Source of the DNA: an uncultured Aquimarina sp.
Lineage (GTDB): Bacteria > Bacteroidota > Bacteroidia > Flavobacteriales > Flavobacteriaceae
Length of the DNA: 64,000 bases
Direction: 5' to 3'
NCBI GenBank assembly: GCA_947498705.1
Contig: CANMLW010000008.1
Span: 62,001 to 126,000, forward strand
Of this stretch, positions 35,218 to 44,578 are shown in pieces. The notes below the pieces were generated by a model. That model searched no databases and was not told the DNA's origin. It saw only the letters and a list, made by a program, of their open reading frames with translations. The number at the start of each line of letters is the position of its first letter. Within the stretch, counting starts at the first letter, position 1. A program made the translations under genes and the position numbers.

Positions 35218-35250
35218 AAAAAAGCTCTAAATTCTTTTAGAGCTTTTTTT
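35218..35250 (+). terminator. Intrinsic terminator after pepD
   Basis: A 14-bp perfect stem (35218-35231 with 35236-35249) with a 4-nt loop and T-run lies 20 nt past the stop. Confidence 0.92.
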
Positions 35251-35327
35251 ATAACCTTATCACAGGTGTATTAGAAGACCGATTTATACCATAAGAAAAG
35301 ATTCTTATATAGAGTTTTTTTGGGTTG

Positions 35328-36125
35328 TTATATGGTAGTAGCTGTACGGTATGTATTTTTTTCTTTTTTTATAGCATCGTAAATAGCATCCCAAAGCATA
35401 ATTCTTTTTTCTAAAGACTGTACTGCCACGGTAAGGACTTCTTGCCATTTGGAATTGTCATTTTCACATAATTCTGAAATCATCTCAAGTGAAAGAGGAC
35501 CATGTTCATCTCCATCTAGTTCTATATGCCTCTGAAGATAATAGGTGAGTTTATTGTATAATTGGTTTTCAGCATCTGCATTTTTTAGAATTTCAATAAA
35601 CATGTCAGGAATAATATCTTCTCTTCCGAATGTAAAAGAAGAAGCAATTTGGTGAGGTTTATTGGTTTCAATAATAGAAAAAGAAAACCTAACAAAATCA
35701 GAAACCCTTTGATCAATATTTAACTTGTTTAAGGCATTATTAACCGATTGTCCATTTTGTAGTAATGTAATTAGGTGATTAATCTCATGGGTATTTGCTC
35801 CAATTTGTGTCATTGCATCCAGATACATTTCAAAATGGCTTTTGTACTCACCTAATTCATTAACGTCGCTTTCTTCTCCGTGAACAATTTCATTAATAAA
35901 CCGAGCTAGCGTACCATTTTTTTGCGGTACCCAGGGTGTTTTTACACACGTTAGCCTTGATTGTAGTGCTTTTAAAAGCGACATAAAATCCCATACGGCA
36001 AATATATGACTCTCCATGAAGATTTTTACATCTGCTACGTTTTGGAGGGCCCCATAAACTTTATGATTTTTTAGCTGATTCCTTAAATCTGAAATTTCAT
36101 TTTCTATATGTAATAGTTGGCTCAT
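35328..36125 (-). CDS. DUF3050 protein (heme-oxygenase-like fold)
   Basis: This 265-residue all-helical soluble protein matches the DUF3050 pattern. [29 protein letters not shown] and [21 protein letters not shown] carry conserved Glu/Asp and His residues on three different helices. This arrangement is that of heme-oxygenase-like diiron oxidases (E/H on one helix, E on another, D-x3-H on a third). No function is established, and metal binding is inferred. The gene is single, without pathway neighbours. Confidence 0.8.
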   Translation of the reverse strand: MSQLLHIENEISDLRNQLKNHKVYGALQNVADVKIFMESHIFAVWDFMSLLKALQSRLTCVKTPWVPQKNGTLARFINEIVHGEESDVNELGEYKSHFEMYLDAMTQIGANTHEINHLITLLQNGQSVNNALNKLNIDQRVSDFVRFSFSIIETNKPHQIASSFTFGREDIIPDMFIEILKNADAENQLYNKLTYYLQRHIELDGDEHGPLSLEMISELCENDNSKWQEVLTVAVQSLEKRIMLWDAIYDAIKKEKNTYRTATTI

Positions 36126-36184
36126 ATTATTTCTTACTTATTAAATGTGCTAATTCTTTGAGATTAAATATAAAAATTGATTAT

Positions 36185-36217
36185 AAAAAAAACATCCCGA
36201 AGCTATCGGGATGTTTT
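36185..36217 (-). terminator. Intrinsic terminator of the gldI operon
   Basis: ACATCCCGA pairs with TCGGGATGT, extended by A/T runs (36185-36200 with 36206-36217), with a 5-nt loop, 20 nt after the last gene of the minus-strand operon. Confidence 0.9.
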
Positions 36218-36236
36218 TTTATGATGTAAAAAATGA

Positions 36237-37367
36237 TTATTTGTCTGCTTTTTGTATACCTACAAGTTCTACTTCGAATACAATGTCGGTATTAGGAGGG
36301 ATTGGACCTGCTCCTCTTTCACCATACGCTAGGTGAGCCGGGATAAATAAAGTTGCTTTATCACCTACTTTTAACTGTTGCACACCTTCTTTAAAACCTG
36401 CAATCATTTTTGCATCAGGAGAGTAAGGCATTGGAATAGGAGCGTACCCTCTTGGGTCTGCAGCTCTACGTTCATCGTAGACACCTAGTTCTTTAGCTTT
36501 TTCGGCGATATTGGTGTCAAATACTTTTCCGTCTGCAAAAAAACCAGCGTAATATACATTTACAATATCGCTTGATTTAGGTTGTTCTCCATCACCTTTA
36601 TGGGTAACAACCATTTCTAAACCACTTTCTAATTTTGTAGCGGTAGTTTTTAATTCGTTAAACGCTGCAGCAATTTTTTCTCTTTTTTCTATTGCTAATC
36701 GCTCTTTTTCTGCTTTCTCTTCTTCTAATGCTTTTAACTTATCTGTAAATGCAGTTTCTGTGTCAAATGCTTTTGCAGAGCTACCTTTACGAATGATATT
36801 TACTTCGAGCATTTTTATTTCACCTTCAGGCTTATCTCTAGGTCCTGTTTTGGTAGTACCAATACTATCTACCACATCTTGACCTATAACAATTTCTCCA
36901 AAAACAGTATGTTTTCCATTTAACCATGGTGTTTCTTTTAACGTGATGAAAAATTGGCTGCCGTTAGTTCCTGGTCCAGAATTGGCCATTGATAATATTC
37001 CTTTTGATTTGTGTGTAAGCGAATCTACAATTTCATCAGGAAACTTATAACCTGGGTCTCCTGTTCCTGTGCCAAGAGGATCTCCTGTTTGTATCATGAA
37101 ATCTTTAATAACTCTATGAAAAATGATTCCGTTGTAGTATTTTTTTCCTTTATAAGTACTATCTACCATAGTATTAGTTCCTTCAGCCAAAGAAACAAAA
37201 TTTGCAACAGTCATAGGAGTTAGATCATGGTGTAATTTTGCAACAGCAACCCCTTTGTTAGTTACAATTTCTGCGTAAATACCATCTTGTAAATCAGGAT
37301 ATTTTTCGTTACAACTGTTAAATGCAAGCCCAATAATGGCTAAAAAGAATAGATTTAATTTTTTCAT
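36237..37367 (-). CDS. Cyclophilin-FKBP fusion peptidylprolyl isomerase lipoprotein
   Basis: This 376-residue lipoprotein (lipobox FNSC) contains two different isomerase families. The cyclophilin domain (about 30-195) has NGIIFHRVIKDFMIQTGDPLGTG, GPGTNGSQFFITL and NGKHTVFGEI with the catalytic arginine in FHR. A charged helix (about 205-245) links it to an FKBP domain (about 245-376) with VNVYYAGFFADGKVFDTN, GFKEGVQQLKVGDKATLFIP and YGERGAGPIPPNTDIVFEVEL. It probably folds exported proteins at the outer membrane or surface. It lies 12 nt after gldI in the same operon, which suggests a shared envelope-folding role. Confidence 0.93.
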   Translation of the reverse strand: MKKLNLFFLAIIGLAFNSCNEKYPDLQDGIYAEIVTNKGVAVAKLHHDLTPMTVANFVSLAEGTNTMVDSTYKGKKYYNGIIFHRVIKDFMIQTGDPLGTGTGDPGYKFPDEIVDSLTHKSKGILSMANSGPGTNGSQFFITLKETPWLNGKHTVFGEIVIGQDVVDSIGTTKTGPRDKPEGEIKMLEVNIIRKGSSAKAFDTETAFTDKLKALEEEKAEKERLAIEKREKIAAAFNELKTTATKLESGLEMVVTHKGDGEQPKSSDIVNVYYAGFFADGKVFDTNIAEKAKELGVYDERRAADPRGYAPIPMPYSPDAKMIAGFKEGVQQLKVGDKATLFIPAHLAYGERGAGPIPPNTDIVFEVELVGIQKADK

Positions 37368-37379
37368 TTTTGTTGATAA

Positions 37380-37931
37380 TTAATTTTCTGTTGTTGATTC
37401 TTTTGTAATCGTATTAAGTTTTACTTCTGTTATTAACGGAATATTTGTTCCAATCTTATAATCATCTCCATAATACCCATAGGCTTGGTATGAAGGAAAA
37501 AGAAAAGTTACCATTTCTCCTTGCTTCATTAGTTTTAAACCTTCTCTTAGCCCTAAAAAAAGCTCTTGTTTATCTATTCTATAAGATATAGTGTCTAATT
37601 CTTGTTTTGTATAAATGATATTGCCGTTTAGGTCTTTTACATTATAATTAAAAGTAACAATGTCACCAAACTTTGGAGTAGTACCTGGCAGGCTATCTTT
37701 TTTATTGTAATAATACCAAAACCCTGTCTCTGAAGCTATGTAATCGTTAACAGTATCATTGGTAATAATTTTTTGAATTCTGGCTTCTTCTCTAGCAGCT
37801 AATTCTTTGTTTCTGTGTATAGATTCTGAAATAAAAGAACCAGACTTAATGCTTACCGGTTTACGTGCCTCGGGTGTTTTACATGAATAGAGTAAGACGG
37901 TGAGACAAAATATGTGAAATACTAATTTCAT
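37380..37931 (-). CDS. gldI: Gliding-motility-associated FKBP-type isomerase GldI
   Basis: This 183-residue lipoprotein has lipobox LLYSC followed by KTPEARKP and a C-terminal FKBP domain (PKFGDIVTFNYNVKDLNGNII through LKLMKQGEMVTFLFPSYQAYGYYGDD). The match to GldI in size, order and context is good; GldI is a folding factor needed for gliding and type IX secretion in Flavobacterium. Its first codons overlap the stop of the DHH phosphoesterase gene by 4 nt, and a cyclophilin-FKBP gene follows. The classical gldB/gldC neighbours are absent from the window. Confidence 0.88.
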   Translation of the reverse strand: MKLVFHIFCLTVLLYSCKTPEARKPVSIKSGSFISESIHRNKELAAREEARIQKIITNDTVNDYIASETGFWYYYNKKDSLPGTTPKFGDIVTFNYNVKDLNGNIIYTKQELDTISYRIDKQELFLGLREGLKLMKQGEMVTFLFPSYQAYGYYGDDYKIGTNIPLITEVKLNTITKESTTEN

Positions 37932-38944
37932 TGATTTAGGACATTTTTATAAGAGGGTAAGATACTAATAAATTTTTCAACCGTCTTAGATAAGGATAGA
38001 TTACTTCTGCCGCCTGATGCGTTATGATGTCCTCCTCCTTCAAAATGATTTCTTGAAAATTCATTTACAGAAAAATCATCTTTAGACCTAAAAGAAATCT
38101 TGATAATTCCTTCACCTTTATTTTCTATAAAAATAACTGCAAATTTTATCCCTTTTATTGATAAACCTATATTAACAAAACCTTCTGTGTCTCCTTTTTT
38201 AAAGTGATTTTGATCTAATTCTTTTTGAGAAATTGTAATATAAGCGGTATTGTATTCAGGTAATATTTTTAAGTTGTTGATAGCGATACCTTTTAGTCGA
38301 ATCCTAGATGGAGTATTGGTGTCATATATTTGCTCATGTATACGAGTGTTATCTGCTCCCCAATCAATTAAATTAGCTATAACTCTGTGAGTAGTACTTG
38401 TGGTTGATCTAAATCTAAAAGAACCAGTATCTGTCATAATACCAACATATATATTGGTAGCAATTTCTGGGGTAATTTTGTCCAAATCACCAAGCTTCTC
38501 GATAAAATGATAGACCATTTGACAAGTAGAACACATAGAAGTATCACTATAGGTTATTAGGGCATAGTCATCTGGTTCCTGATGGTGATCTATCATGATA
38601 AAACTAGCATTAGCATTTTTTAAAATACTTTCCATATTTCCACTTCTCGAAAAATGATTGAAATCTAATGTGAAAATAAGATCAGCTTCTTTGATAATAG
38701 TATTAGCTGCTTCTGTGTTATTATCATATTTTAAAACCAAATTTTCACCAGGTACCCATTTTAGAAAATCAGGATAATCATTAGGCGTTATAACAGTAAC
38801 ATTATGTTTTAAGGTAATTAGATAATGATAGAGCCCTAAACTAGAACCTATTGCATCGCCATCAGGATTTTTATGTGTTACAATGACAATTTTTTTTGGT
38901 GAAGACAGGACTTCTTTTACCTTGTTTATTTCAGTAGTATTCAT
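37928..38944 (-). CDS. DHH-family phosphoesterase (NrnA-like nanoRNase/pAp phosphatase)
   Basis: This 338-residue protein has the DHH domain with VTHKNPDGDAIGSSLGLYH, TLDFNHFSRSG and the DHH signature MIDHHQEPD. A C-terminal DHHA1 domain ends in FEGGGHHNASGGRS. The combination is that of NrnA, which degrades short oligoribonucleotides and dephosphorylates pAp to AMP. Manganese dependence is inferred from the family. It is the first gene of the operon with gldI and the cyclophilin-FKBP fusion and is divergent from ndk. Confidence 0.9.
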   Translation of the reverse strand: MNTTEINKVKEVLSSPKKIVIVTHKNPDGDAIGSSLGLYHYLITLKHNVTVITPNDYPDFLKWVPGENLVLKYDNNTEAANTIIKEADLIFTLDFNHFSRSGNMESILKNANASFIMIDHHQEPDDYALITYSDTSMCSTCQMVYHFIEKLGDLDKITPEIATNIYVGIMTDTGSFRFRSTTSTTHRVIANLIDWGADNTRIHEQIYDTNTPSRIRLKGIAINNLKILPEYNTAYITISQKELDQNHFKKGDTEGFVNIGLSIKGIKFAVIFIENKGEGIIKISFRSKDDFSVNEFSRNHFEGGGHHNASGGRSNLSLSKTVEKFISILPSYKNVLNQ

Positions 38945-39063
38945 AGGTGAGCGAAGATACGATAAATAATATTTTGGGTATTATCTGAAGATTTGTTTTT
39001 ATAAATTGATTTTTTTTTGATTGAAGCTAAAGTAGATAAAGCTAGGATTTCAACTAATAATTC

Positions 39064-39093
39064 TTGTTTTTGATGCTTTTATATATACTTTTG
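39064..39093 (+). promoter_or_regulatory. Housekeeping promoter of ndk
   Basis: TTG at 39064-39066 and TACTTTTG at 39086-39093 are separated by 19 nt, matching the Bacteroidota primary-sigma consensus. A leader of about 75 nt precedes the ndk start. Confidence 0.6.
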
Positions 39094-39176
39094 CACAAAA
39101 AATAAAAACAGAGTTGTTTAAACTCAAAAATTAACTAATATATACTTCGATACCAGGAGTAGCTAATAATAATACT

Positions 39177-39596
39177 ATGGCAACGAACAGAACTTTTACA
39201 ATGCTTAAACCGGATGCGGTAAGAAAAGGATATATAGGAGCAATCCTAGAGCAAATCACAGCTTCAGGTTTTAGAATTGTAGCAATGAAGTTAACACAAC
39301 TTACTACAGACGATGCTAAAGCTTTTTATGCAGTGCACAGTGAGCGTCCTTTTTATGGAGAATTGGTTGAATATATGACTAGTGGTCCTATTGTAGCTGC
39401 AATTCTTGAAAAAGAAAATGCAGTAGAAGATTTTAGAACTTTAATAGGAGCAACGAACCCTGAGGAAGCAGCAGAGGGTACTATTCGTAAAAAATATGCT
39501 ACCTCAATTAGTGAAAATGCGGTTCATGGTAGTGATAGTGATGATAATGCAGCTATAGAGGGTGCTTTTCATTTTTCTGGAAGAGAGCAGTTTTAG
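39177..39596 (+). CDS. ndk: Nucleoside-diphosphate kinase
   Basis: This 139-residue enzyme phosphorylates nucleoside diphosphates with ATP through a phosphohistidine. The catalytic residue is H117 in NAVHGSD. The opening [18 protein letters not shown] and the arginine-containing [15 protein letters not shown] are family hallmarks. Length is normal. A bidirectional terminator follows 20 nt after the stop. Confidence 0.97.
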   Translation: MATNRTFTMLKPDAVRKGYIGAILEQITASGFRIVAMKLTQLTTDDAKAFYAVHSERPFYGELVEYMTSGPIVAAILEKENAVEDFRTLIGATNPEEAAEGTIRKKYATSISENAVHGSDSDDNAAIEGAFHFSGREQF

Positions 39597-39616
39597 TATT
39601 CTAAAACAACACATGC

Positions 39617-39658
39617 AAACAAAAAAACCATCTCGTACGAGATGGTTTTTTTGTTTTT
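39617..39658. terminator. Bidirectional terminator, ndk / C1 peptidase
   Basis: A 20-bp perfect inverted repeat (39617-39636 with 39637-39656) has no loop in the formal repeat and a core CCATCTCG/CGAGATGG between A7 and T7. It serves the convergent ndk and peptidase genes. Confidence 0.92.
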
Positions 39659-39678
39659 TAACGTTTTGCTTATTGAAA

Positions 39679-40794
39679 CTATAATTCAAGTTTTTGCTTA
39701 ATATCACTGGTGATTCCATCTTTATGAAGCATTATGGCAATTGTTTTCATTCTAAAATAAGCTTCAGACATATAAATGTATCCGTTATAATCTCCCTCTG
39801 TTCCCCAAGAGTTTTTTACTTTGTAATATGCCTTTCCTCTTTTGTCAGTGGCTTTACCTACAATATGCATAAGGTGATCGTCAGTAGTGTTGTAACGTTC
39901 AAATTCTATTTGTCTTGATTTAGGAGTTACTTTTTTTTCTGTAACATATTTTTTGAATACTTTTTCTGGAGTTTCTTCATCTGTTAGTACAGCGATTCCA
40001 ACCTCTTTGTTAAATCCGGTTTCTCCAACATCTCCATCCCATGATACTGTAAATCCATTTTTTAAGGCAGTATCTACAATTCTTTGTAACTCATCTAATT
40101 CTACATTGTAATACTTTCCGTTGGAGAAATTATCTGGGATTTCCAAAATAAAAGTACTATTTACCGGGTGGTGTGTAAACGAAGTAATGCTAATATAGTT
40201 TTCTGTAACAATCCCAAGTTCTTTAGCATACTCATGAGGTGTATAGGTTTTATTATTGTATGTAAAGCTTTCGGGTCTTTTACCTATGTAAACATCTAAA
40301 ACGGCATTGTAGCTTTTCCACCAGTTTTTTGAAAGCATTTTGCCAGCAACGGCAGCATCAACCATAGCTTTTAATAAAGGAACCATTTGCTCATGATCGT
40401 ACGTTGTTTCACCACTAATAGAAAATCCATTATATATCTCATGGGGTATTACTCCATATTTATCAATGGATTTTAAAACATCATGAGCTAAGGCACCCTG
40501 ACCAAATTGATCTTTACCTTTTCTTAAGATATAATTTTGAGCTTTGTCAAGATAAATATTTCGTACTTGAAATAATTCAGATAGATTATGATTACCATGC
40601 CCTAAGCGCATGATTTCTGATTCAATAAATGAAGTTGTTGAAAAACTCCAACATGTACCTGTTTTTCCTTGACTTAATACTGGAGTGCATTGGTGTGAAA
40701 CCTTATCTGTAATTGTGTAATCTGGATGTATCTCTTGACCACAAGCAAATGTGATCCAAATGAACATGCATTTTATTAAAACTATTTTTTTCAT
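39679..40794 (-). CDS. C1-family (bleomycin hydrolase-like) cysteine peptidase, secreted
   Basis: This 371-residue protein has a signal peptide (MKKIVLIKCMFIWITFACGQ), unusual for the normally cytosolic bleomycin-hydrolase family. The triad is visible: C48 in GKTGTCWSFS, His in DDHLMHIVGKATD and Asn in YKVKNSWGTEGDYNGYIYM. It probably degrades peptides in the periplasm or outside. I chose the ATG at 40794 because it begins the signal sequence; the frame extends upstream by 14 codons without signal-like residues. It lies 117 nt from the convergently placed end of the TonB-receptor operon, on the same strand. Confidence 0.9.
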   Translation of the reverse strand: MKKIVLIKCMFIWITFACGQEIHPDYTITDKVSHQCTPVLSQGKTGTCWSFSTTSFIESEIMRLGHGNHNLSELFQVRNIYLDKAQNYILRKGKDQFGQGALAHDVLKSIDKYGVIPHEIYNGFSISGETTYDHEQMVPLLKAMVDAAVAGKMLSKNWWKSYNAVLDVYIGKRPESFTYNNKTYTPHEYAKELGIVTENYISITSFTHHPVNSTFILEIPDNFSNGKYYNVELDELQRIVDTALKNGFTVSWDGDVGETGFNKEVGIAVLTDEETPEKVFKKYVTEKKVTPKSRQIEFERYNTTDDHLMHIVGKATDKRGKAYYKVKNSWGTEGDYNGYIYMSEAYFRMKTIAIMLHKDGITSDIKQKLEL

Positions 40795-40911
40795 CTGTAC
40801 TGAAATTATTAAAGGGTGTAAGTTACGAGAAATCAAGTAATGATTAAAAGTTATGGGGAAATTTTAAGGAGTTTTTGGCAATATAGATTGATTAGTGGTT
40901 GAAGTAATATG

Positions 40912-43464
40912 TTACCAAAATACTCTGAAACTAATGTTTGGCGTTATACCCAGAGAGTATATCTTGGTGTTAATCAATCTTTTCATAAGAGAATTTGTGG
41001 TTCTAAATTCTTTGTTTAGTATGTTTTTTTTATCATATACATTAAGCAAAGAAAGACCAATGCGATACTTGGTTGTTGAGTCTGAGTTAAGTTTAAAGTT
41101 ATAAATAGTAGAAAAATCTAACCTATGATATTTAGGCAAATTATTACTGTTTATATTATCATATTCCAACATAATGATATTATCGCTGTCGTCTATTCCT
41201 GAAATATTGGTAAAGGCTTTACCGCTATGCCACATCCATCCTAAAGAAAAATGAAAATTATTAATCTTATAAAAGTGAGACCATTTTATTGTGTGCTCTA
41301 TGTTCCAGTTACCAGGAAAAGGACGGTTGTTGTTGATTCCATCAAATAAGTTTCTAGTATTAATATAAGAATAGCTTACCCAGGTTTTATAGTTTTTAAA
41401 TTTCTTTTTTATAAAAAGGTCAACACCAAGAATTCTACTTTTTCCGGTATGATAAGTGTCGTCTGTAGGGTTTAAGAAACCAGCTGTACGAGACGTAATA
41501 TTATCAATTTGCTTATAATAGGTGTCTATATCAAAATACCACTTGTTAGCTTTGAAAATAGTGCCAAAGGTATATTGGTAACTGTTAATAATTGGAAATT
41601 GGTTATCATTTGCCAAAGTCCAAATATGATTTTCTAATGATAATTCGCTTATTACTGATTCTCTAATTTGGCTAGTAGCCTGACTTCTATACTCGATACT
41701 AGAATTTATCTTCCAGTTTTTGGTAATGTTTTTTTCTGCAAAAATCCGAGGTTCTATATAGGTTTCTTTTAGTTCTGAGTAATAATTTAAACGCAATCCG
41801 GTAGAAAGATGATAGCTACCCGGTTTTTGTAAAATGTACTCAGTATATGCAGAATGTGTATTTAATGAACGATTGTCTTCATCCAGGGTAAGCTCATAGT
41901 TGGTGGTGGTGGTATTAAATTTGTATTTGATACGATTTTTTGAAAATTGATACCCCATAGCGATCTTCTGATGATTTGATATTTTGTAGTCTATATCATA
42001 CGCTCCACCAAAATCCCGAACCCTATTTTTTTTTGTTTCAATTTCTACAATTTCATCTAGGTTTCTGGTAATAAACTGATAATTTAAATTGTACTTGGTA
42101 TAATATGCACTAATTTTTTGTGATAAGTTTTGGGTGTAGTTATGATTCCAATTAAAATTATAACCTTCGTTTTTGGTAATGAGATTATCATTAAAAGACT
42201 CTATGTCTTGATCAGTTTTAAAGTTTAGATCATTCCTGTTATAGATAGTGTTTACTTCTATGGTGTTATTTTTTGAAGGTTTTAAAATTAAATTGGCGTT
42301 ATAATCTGCATAGAAGAAATTATTGCTTTTATCATCAAAAGAAGCGGTTTCTGTAATTTTAGTGTTTTGAAAAACGCGATCAGAAAATTGTTTATATGTA
42401 AAAGTTTCTAAAACGTCTGTATAGGATCTTCTTCCTGATATTTGTAAAGATGCTTTGTCGTTGATAATAGGGATGTGTGCAACCGCATCTGCATGAATCA
42501 TATTAAAACCTGAGCCTCCTGTAAATTTATTGGTAATTTGGTTTTCTGATTTAATGTCAATTACCCCCGAAACTCTATCTCCGTACTTAGCACTAACGCC
42601 TTTTTTGAAAAAATCAACGTCTTTTGCTACATATGGATTAAAAGCAGAAATCATTCCAAAGAGATGGCCTTGTTGATAGGTTTTAATTCCGTTCCATAAT
42701 ACTAAGTTTTGATTGGGCGATCCTCCTCGCACAAATAGACCAGATGCTGTTTCAAATGGGTTATTTACTCCAGGGGTAAGTTGTAGGGTGTGTAAAATAT
42801 CTGGTTCGGTTTGTCCGGGTAAAGCTTCTACTTTGTCTAAATCAATGTGAATAGCGTTTCCGTTTTGTGTAATTCCTTTTGCTAAATGTTCTTGTATGTG
42901 AACTACTTCCAAAACTTCTTCGGGGACATTGGTAAGAAAAATAAGTGGACACTCTTCTTTGAATAAAATTTTGGTGTTTAGTTTTTTTTGAACAAAGCCA
43001 GGGGCATTAATTATAATTTCAGAATCATACAAAGTTTGTTTAATTTTAAAAAAACCAACGTTGTTAACATGTACTACAGAGCTATCTGCTACAGATAATA
43101 AACTACTGTTTTTGATAGGTTTTTTTTCTTTGTTTACCAAATATCCACATATTTCAATACGATCTTTTTTATTAAAAGAGCGTATGGTAATATAATTGGC
43201 TCCGGTAATTTTAAAATTTAGCTGTGTTTGCTTTTGTAGTTTTTTTATTATTTTTTTTGGAGAAAGCCCCGGAGTAAGAGTAATGGATACTTTTTTGTTA
43301 TCTATTAAAGAGTTTATATATGAGAATTTAAGCTTGTATTTATTCTCTATTAAAGAGATAACTTTTGATAAAGGTTTGTTGCGAATATCAATAGCCTTAG
43401 CTTCTTCCTGAGAAGAAACGCATACACTCCAAAAAAAGATACATACACAAATAAGTCTTGTCAT
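40912..43464 (-). CDS. TonB-dependent receptor with N-terminal STN signalling domain
   Basis: This 850-residue outer-membrane receptor has a signal peptide, then an STN domain (about 22-95: KAIDIRNKPLSKVISLIEN and KIIKKLQKQTQLNFKITG), the periplasmic module that talks to FecR in FecA-type receptors. A beta-sandwich of carboxypeptidase-regulatory type (about 104-165) and a plug follow (ALPGQTEPDILHTLQLTPGVN, ASGLFVRGGSPNQNLVLWNGI). The 22-strand barrel ends in aromatic F-W. No SusD partner is next to it, so it is not a typical polysaccharide system; siderophore, peptide or other substrates are possible. Its start overlaps the fecR stop by 4 nt. Confidence 0.92.
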   Translation of the reverse strand: MTRLICVCIFFWSVCVSSQEEAKAIDIRNKPLSKVISLIENKYKLKFSYINSLIDNKKVSITLTPGLSPKKIIKKLQKQTQLNFKITGANYITIRSFNKKDRIEICGYLVNKEKKPIKNSSLLSVADSSVVHVNNVGFFKIKQTLYDSEIIINAPGFVQKKLNTKILFKEECPLIFLTNVPEEVLEVVHIQEHLAKGITQNGNAIHIDLDKVEALPGQTEPDILHTLQLTPGVNNPFETASGLFVRGGSPNQNLVLWNGIKTYQQGHLFGMISAFNPYVAKDVDFFKKGVSAKYGDRVSGVIDIKSENQITNKFTGGSGFNMIHADAVAHIPIINDKASLQISGRRSYTDVLETFTYKQFSDRVFQNTKITETASFDDKSNNFFYADYNANLILKPSKNNTIEVNTIYNRNDLNFKTDQDIESFNDNLITKNEGYNFNWNHNYTQNLSQKISAYYTKYNLNYQFITRNLDEIVEIETKKNRVRDFGGAYDIDYKISNHQKIAMGYQFSKNRIKYKFNTTTTNYELTLDEDNRSLNTHSAYTEYILQKPGSYHLSTGLRLNYYSELKETYIEPRIFAEKNITKNWKINSSIEYRSQATSQIRESVISELSLENHIWTLANDNQFPIINSYQYTFGTIFKANKWYFDIDTYYKQIDNITSRTAGFLNPTDDTYHTGKSRILGVDLFIKKKFKNYKTWVSYSYINTRNLFDGINNNRPFPGNWNIEHTIKWSHFYKINNFHFSLGWMWHSGKAFTNISGIDDSDNIIMLEYDNINSNNLPKYHRLDFSTIYNFKLNSDSTTKYRIGLSLLNVYDKKNILNKEFRTTNSLMKRLINTKIYSLGITPNISFRVFW

Positions 43465-44381
43465 TCTTCTATTCTAATACCATTCACGGTTTTGCCATCT
43501 TGCGATATGCTAAAATCCATGTCTAAAGTACTAAAAACTGTTCTTAATGCAACTTCTTTATTGTTATTTGGGAAATTTCCTGTAAATATAGTTTCAAGAT
43601 CTATATTCGAAGTTTTAATTTTTATGTGATATTGTTCTTCAAGTTCTTTGAAAACATATTTGATAGGTACGCTTCTAAAAGAGCTTGTATTTGAGGTCCA
43701 GGATGGCTTTTTTGAGGTAAAAGACCAGTTCTCATCGGTATCATTCTTGATACTACGATACCCTTTTCCAGGAGTTAATATTTTTTTTATAGAATTAGAT
43801 TGTACACTCACTTTTCCTTCAAAACAAGCTACTTCAAAAAAGGTGCCTTGTGATTGTACATTAAATTGAGTACCTAATACAGAGATGTTACCGTTATTTG
43901 TAACGACGGTAAATTTTTCTCCTTTTTTAACTTTAAAAAAGGCCTCTCCGGTAAGGGATACTTCTCTTTTATCATTCCATGATTTTTTATCAAAAGATGC
44001 AATAGATTTTGCATTTAAAATCATTTCAGAACCATCTGGAAGAGCAACACTAATTTGTTCTCCATAACCAGTGGTATAGGTTTCTTTTGGGCTATACAAA
44101 AATATACTAAAAATAATTGCAATAGATGCTGCAACAGCCATGTATGGCCACAGCTTTTTGATAGGAGTGTTTTTGTTTTTTGTTTGGGTGGCAGATTTAG
44201 ATTTGATAAAAGATAATTCTTTTTCTATGTCATAATCTCTTATATCCAAAGAATTAATACCGGCATTTATTTTTACATAATGATTGTAATCCGGATGAGA
44301 TTTAAAATCACGTAACTCATCTTCAGAGAGCTCTCCATTAATCCATCTGGCTAAAAATATGTCATCTTTTTTATCTAACAT
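43461..44381 (-). CDS. FecR-family anti-sigma factor
   Basis: This 306-residue protein has an N-terminal cytoplasmic part with ARWINGELSEDELRDF, one membrane helix (about 86-104, PYMAVAASIAIIFSIFLY), then the periplasmic FecR domain. The domain includes ISVALPDGSEMILNAKS, GEAFFKVKKGEKFTV and GTQFNVQSQG. The C-terminal extension ends with an STN-like region (YVFKELEEQYHIKI). It would hold the ECF sigma factor inactive until the receptor signals. It starts 25 nt after the CG of sigma-type promoter copy A, giving a very short leader, and is cotranscribed with the receptor. Confidence 0.94.
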   Translation of the reverse strand: MLDKKDDIFLARWINGELSEDELRDFKSHPDYNHYVKINAGINSLDIRDYDIEKELSFIKSKSATQTKNKNTPIKKLWPYMAVAASIAIIFSIFLYSPKETYTTGYGEQISVALPDGSEMILNAKSIASFDKKSWNDKREVSLTGEAFFKVKKGEKFTVVTNNGNISVLGTQFNVQSQGTFFEVACFEGKVSVQSNSIKKILTPGKGYRSIKNDTDENWSFTSKKPSWTSNTSSFRSVPIKYVFKELEEQYHIKIKTSNIDLETIFTGNFPNNNKEVALRTVFSTLDMDFSISQDGKTVNGIRIEE

Positions 44382-44400
44382 AACTGTGCTGTATATATCA

Positions 44401-44429
44401 AAAACGCTTAACTAATTATTTACCCTACC
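44401..44429 (-). promoter_or_regulatory. ECF-type promoter copy A, upstream of fecR-receptor
   Basis: Minus strand: GGTAGGGTA at 44429-44421, a 14-nt AT-rich spacer, then CGTTTT at 44406-44401, followed by TGATATATA. The distance from the CG to the fecR ATG is 25 nt. This motif is shared, with the same spacing, by the copies at 45167 and 45955, while the sigma gene itself lacks it. It is the probable target of the neighbouring sigma factor. Confidence 0.8.
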
Positions 44430-44578
44430 CTTTAGTATTATAATTTTTTATGTAACTATTATAATTCTTTATTAAATAGAGTAGGGGTACGCTGTTTAGT
44501 TTTTTTTATGTTTTAATTTTATTTTTAAAATAAAGTATTGAACTACTTTTTTTATAATTTCATCAGTCTTTTGGATAT

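Noticed and set aside
44461..44510. GAGTAGGGGTACG as a possible fourth ECF promoter copy
   Set aside because: Differs in the GGTAGGGTA core, points antisense to the sigma gene and lacks the CGYTTT box at 14 nt spacing.
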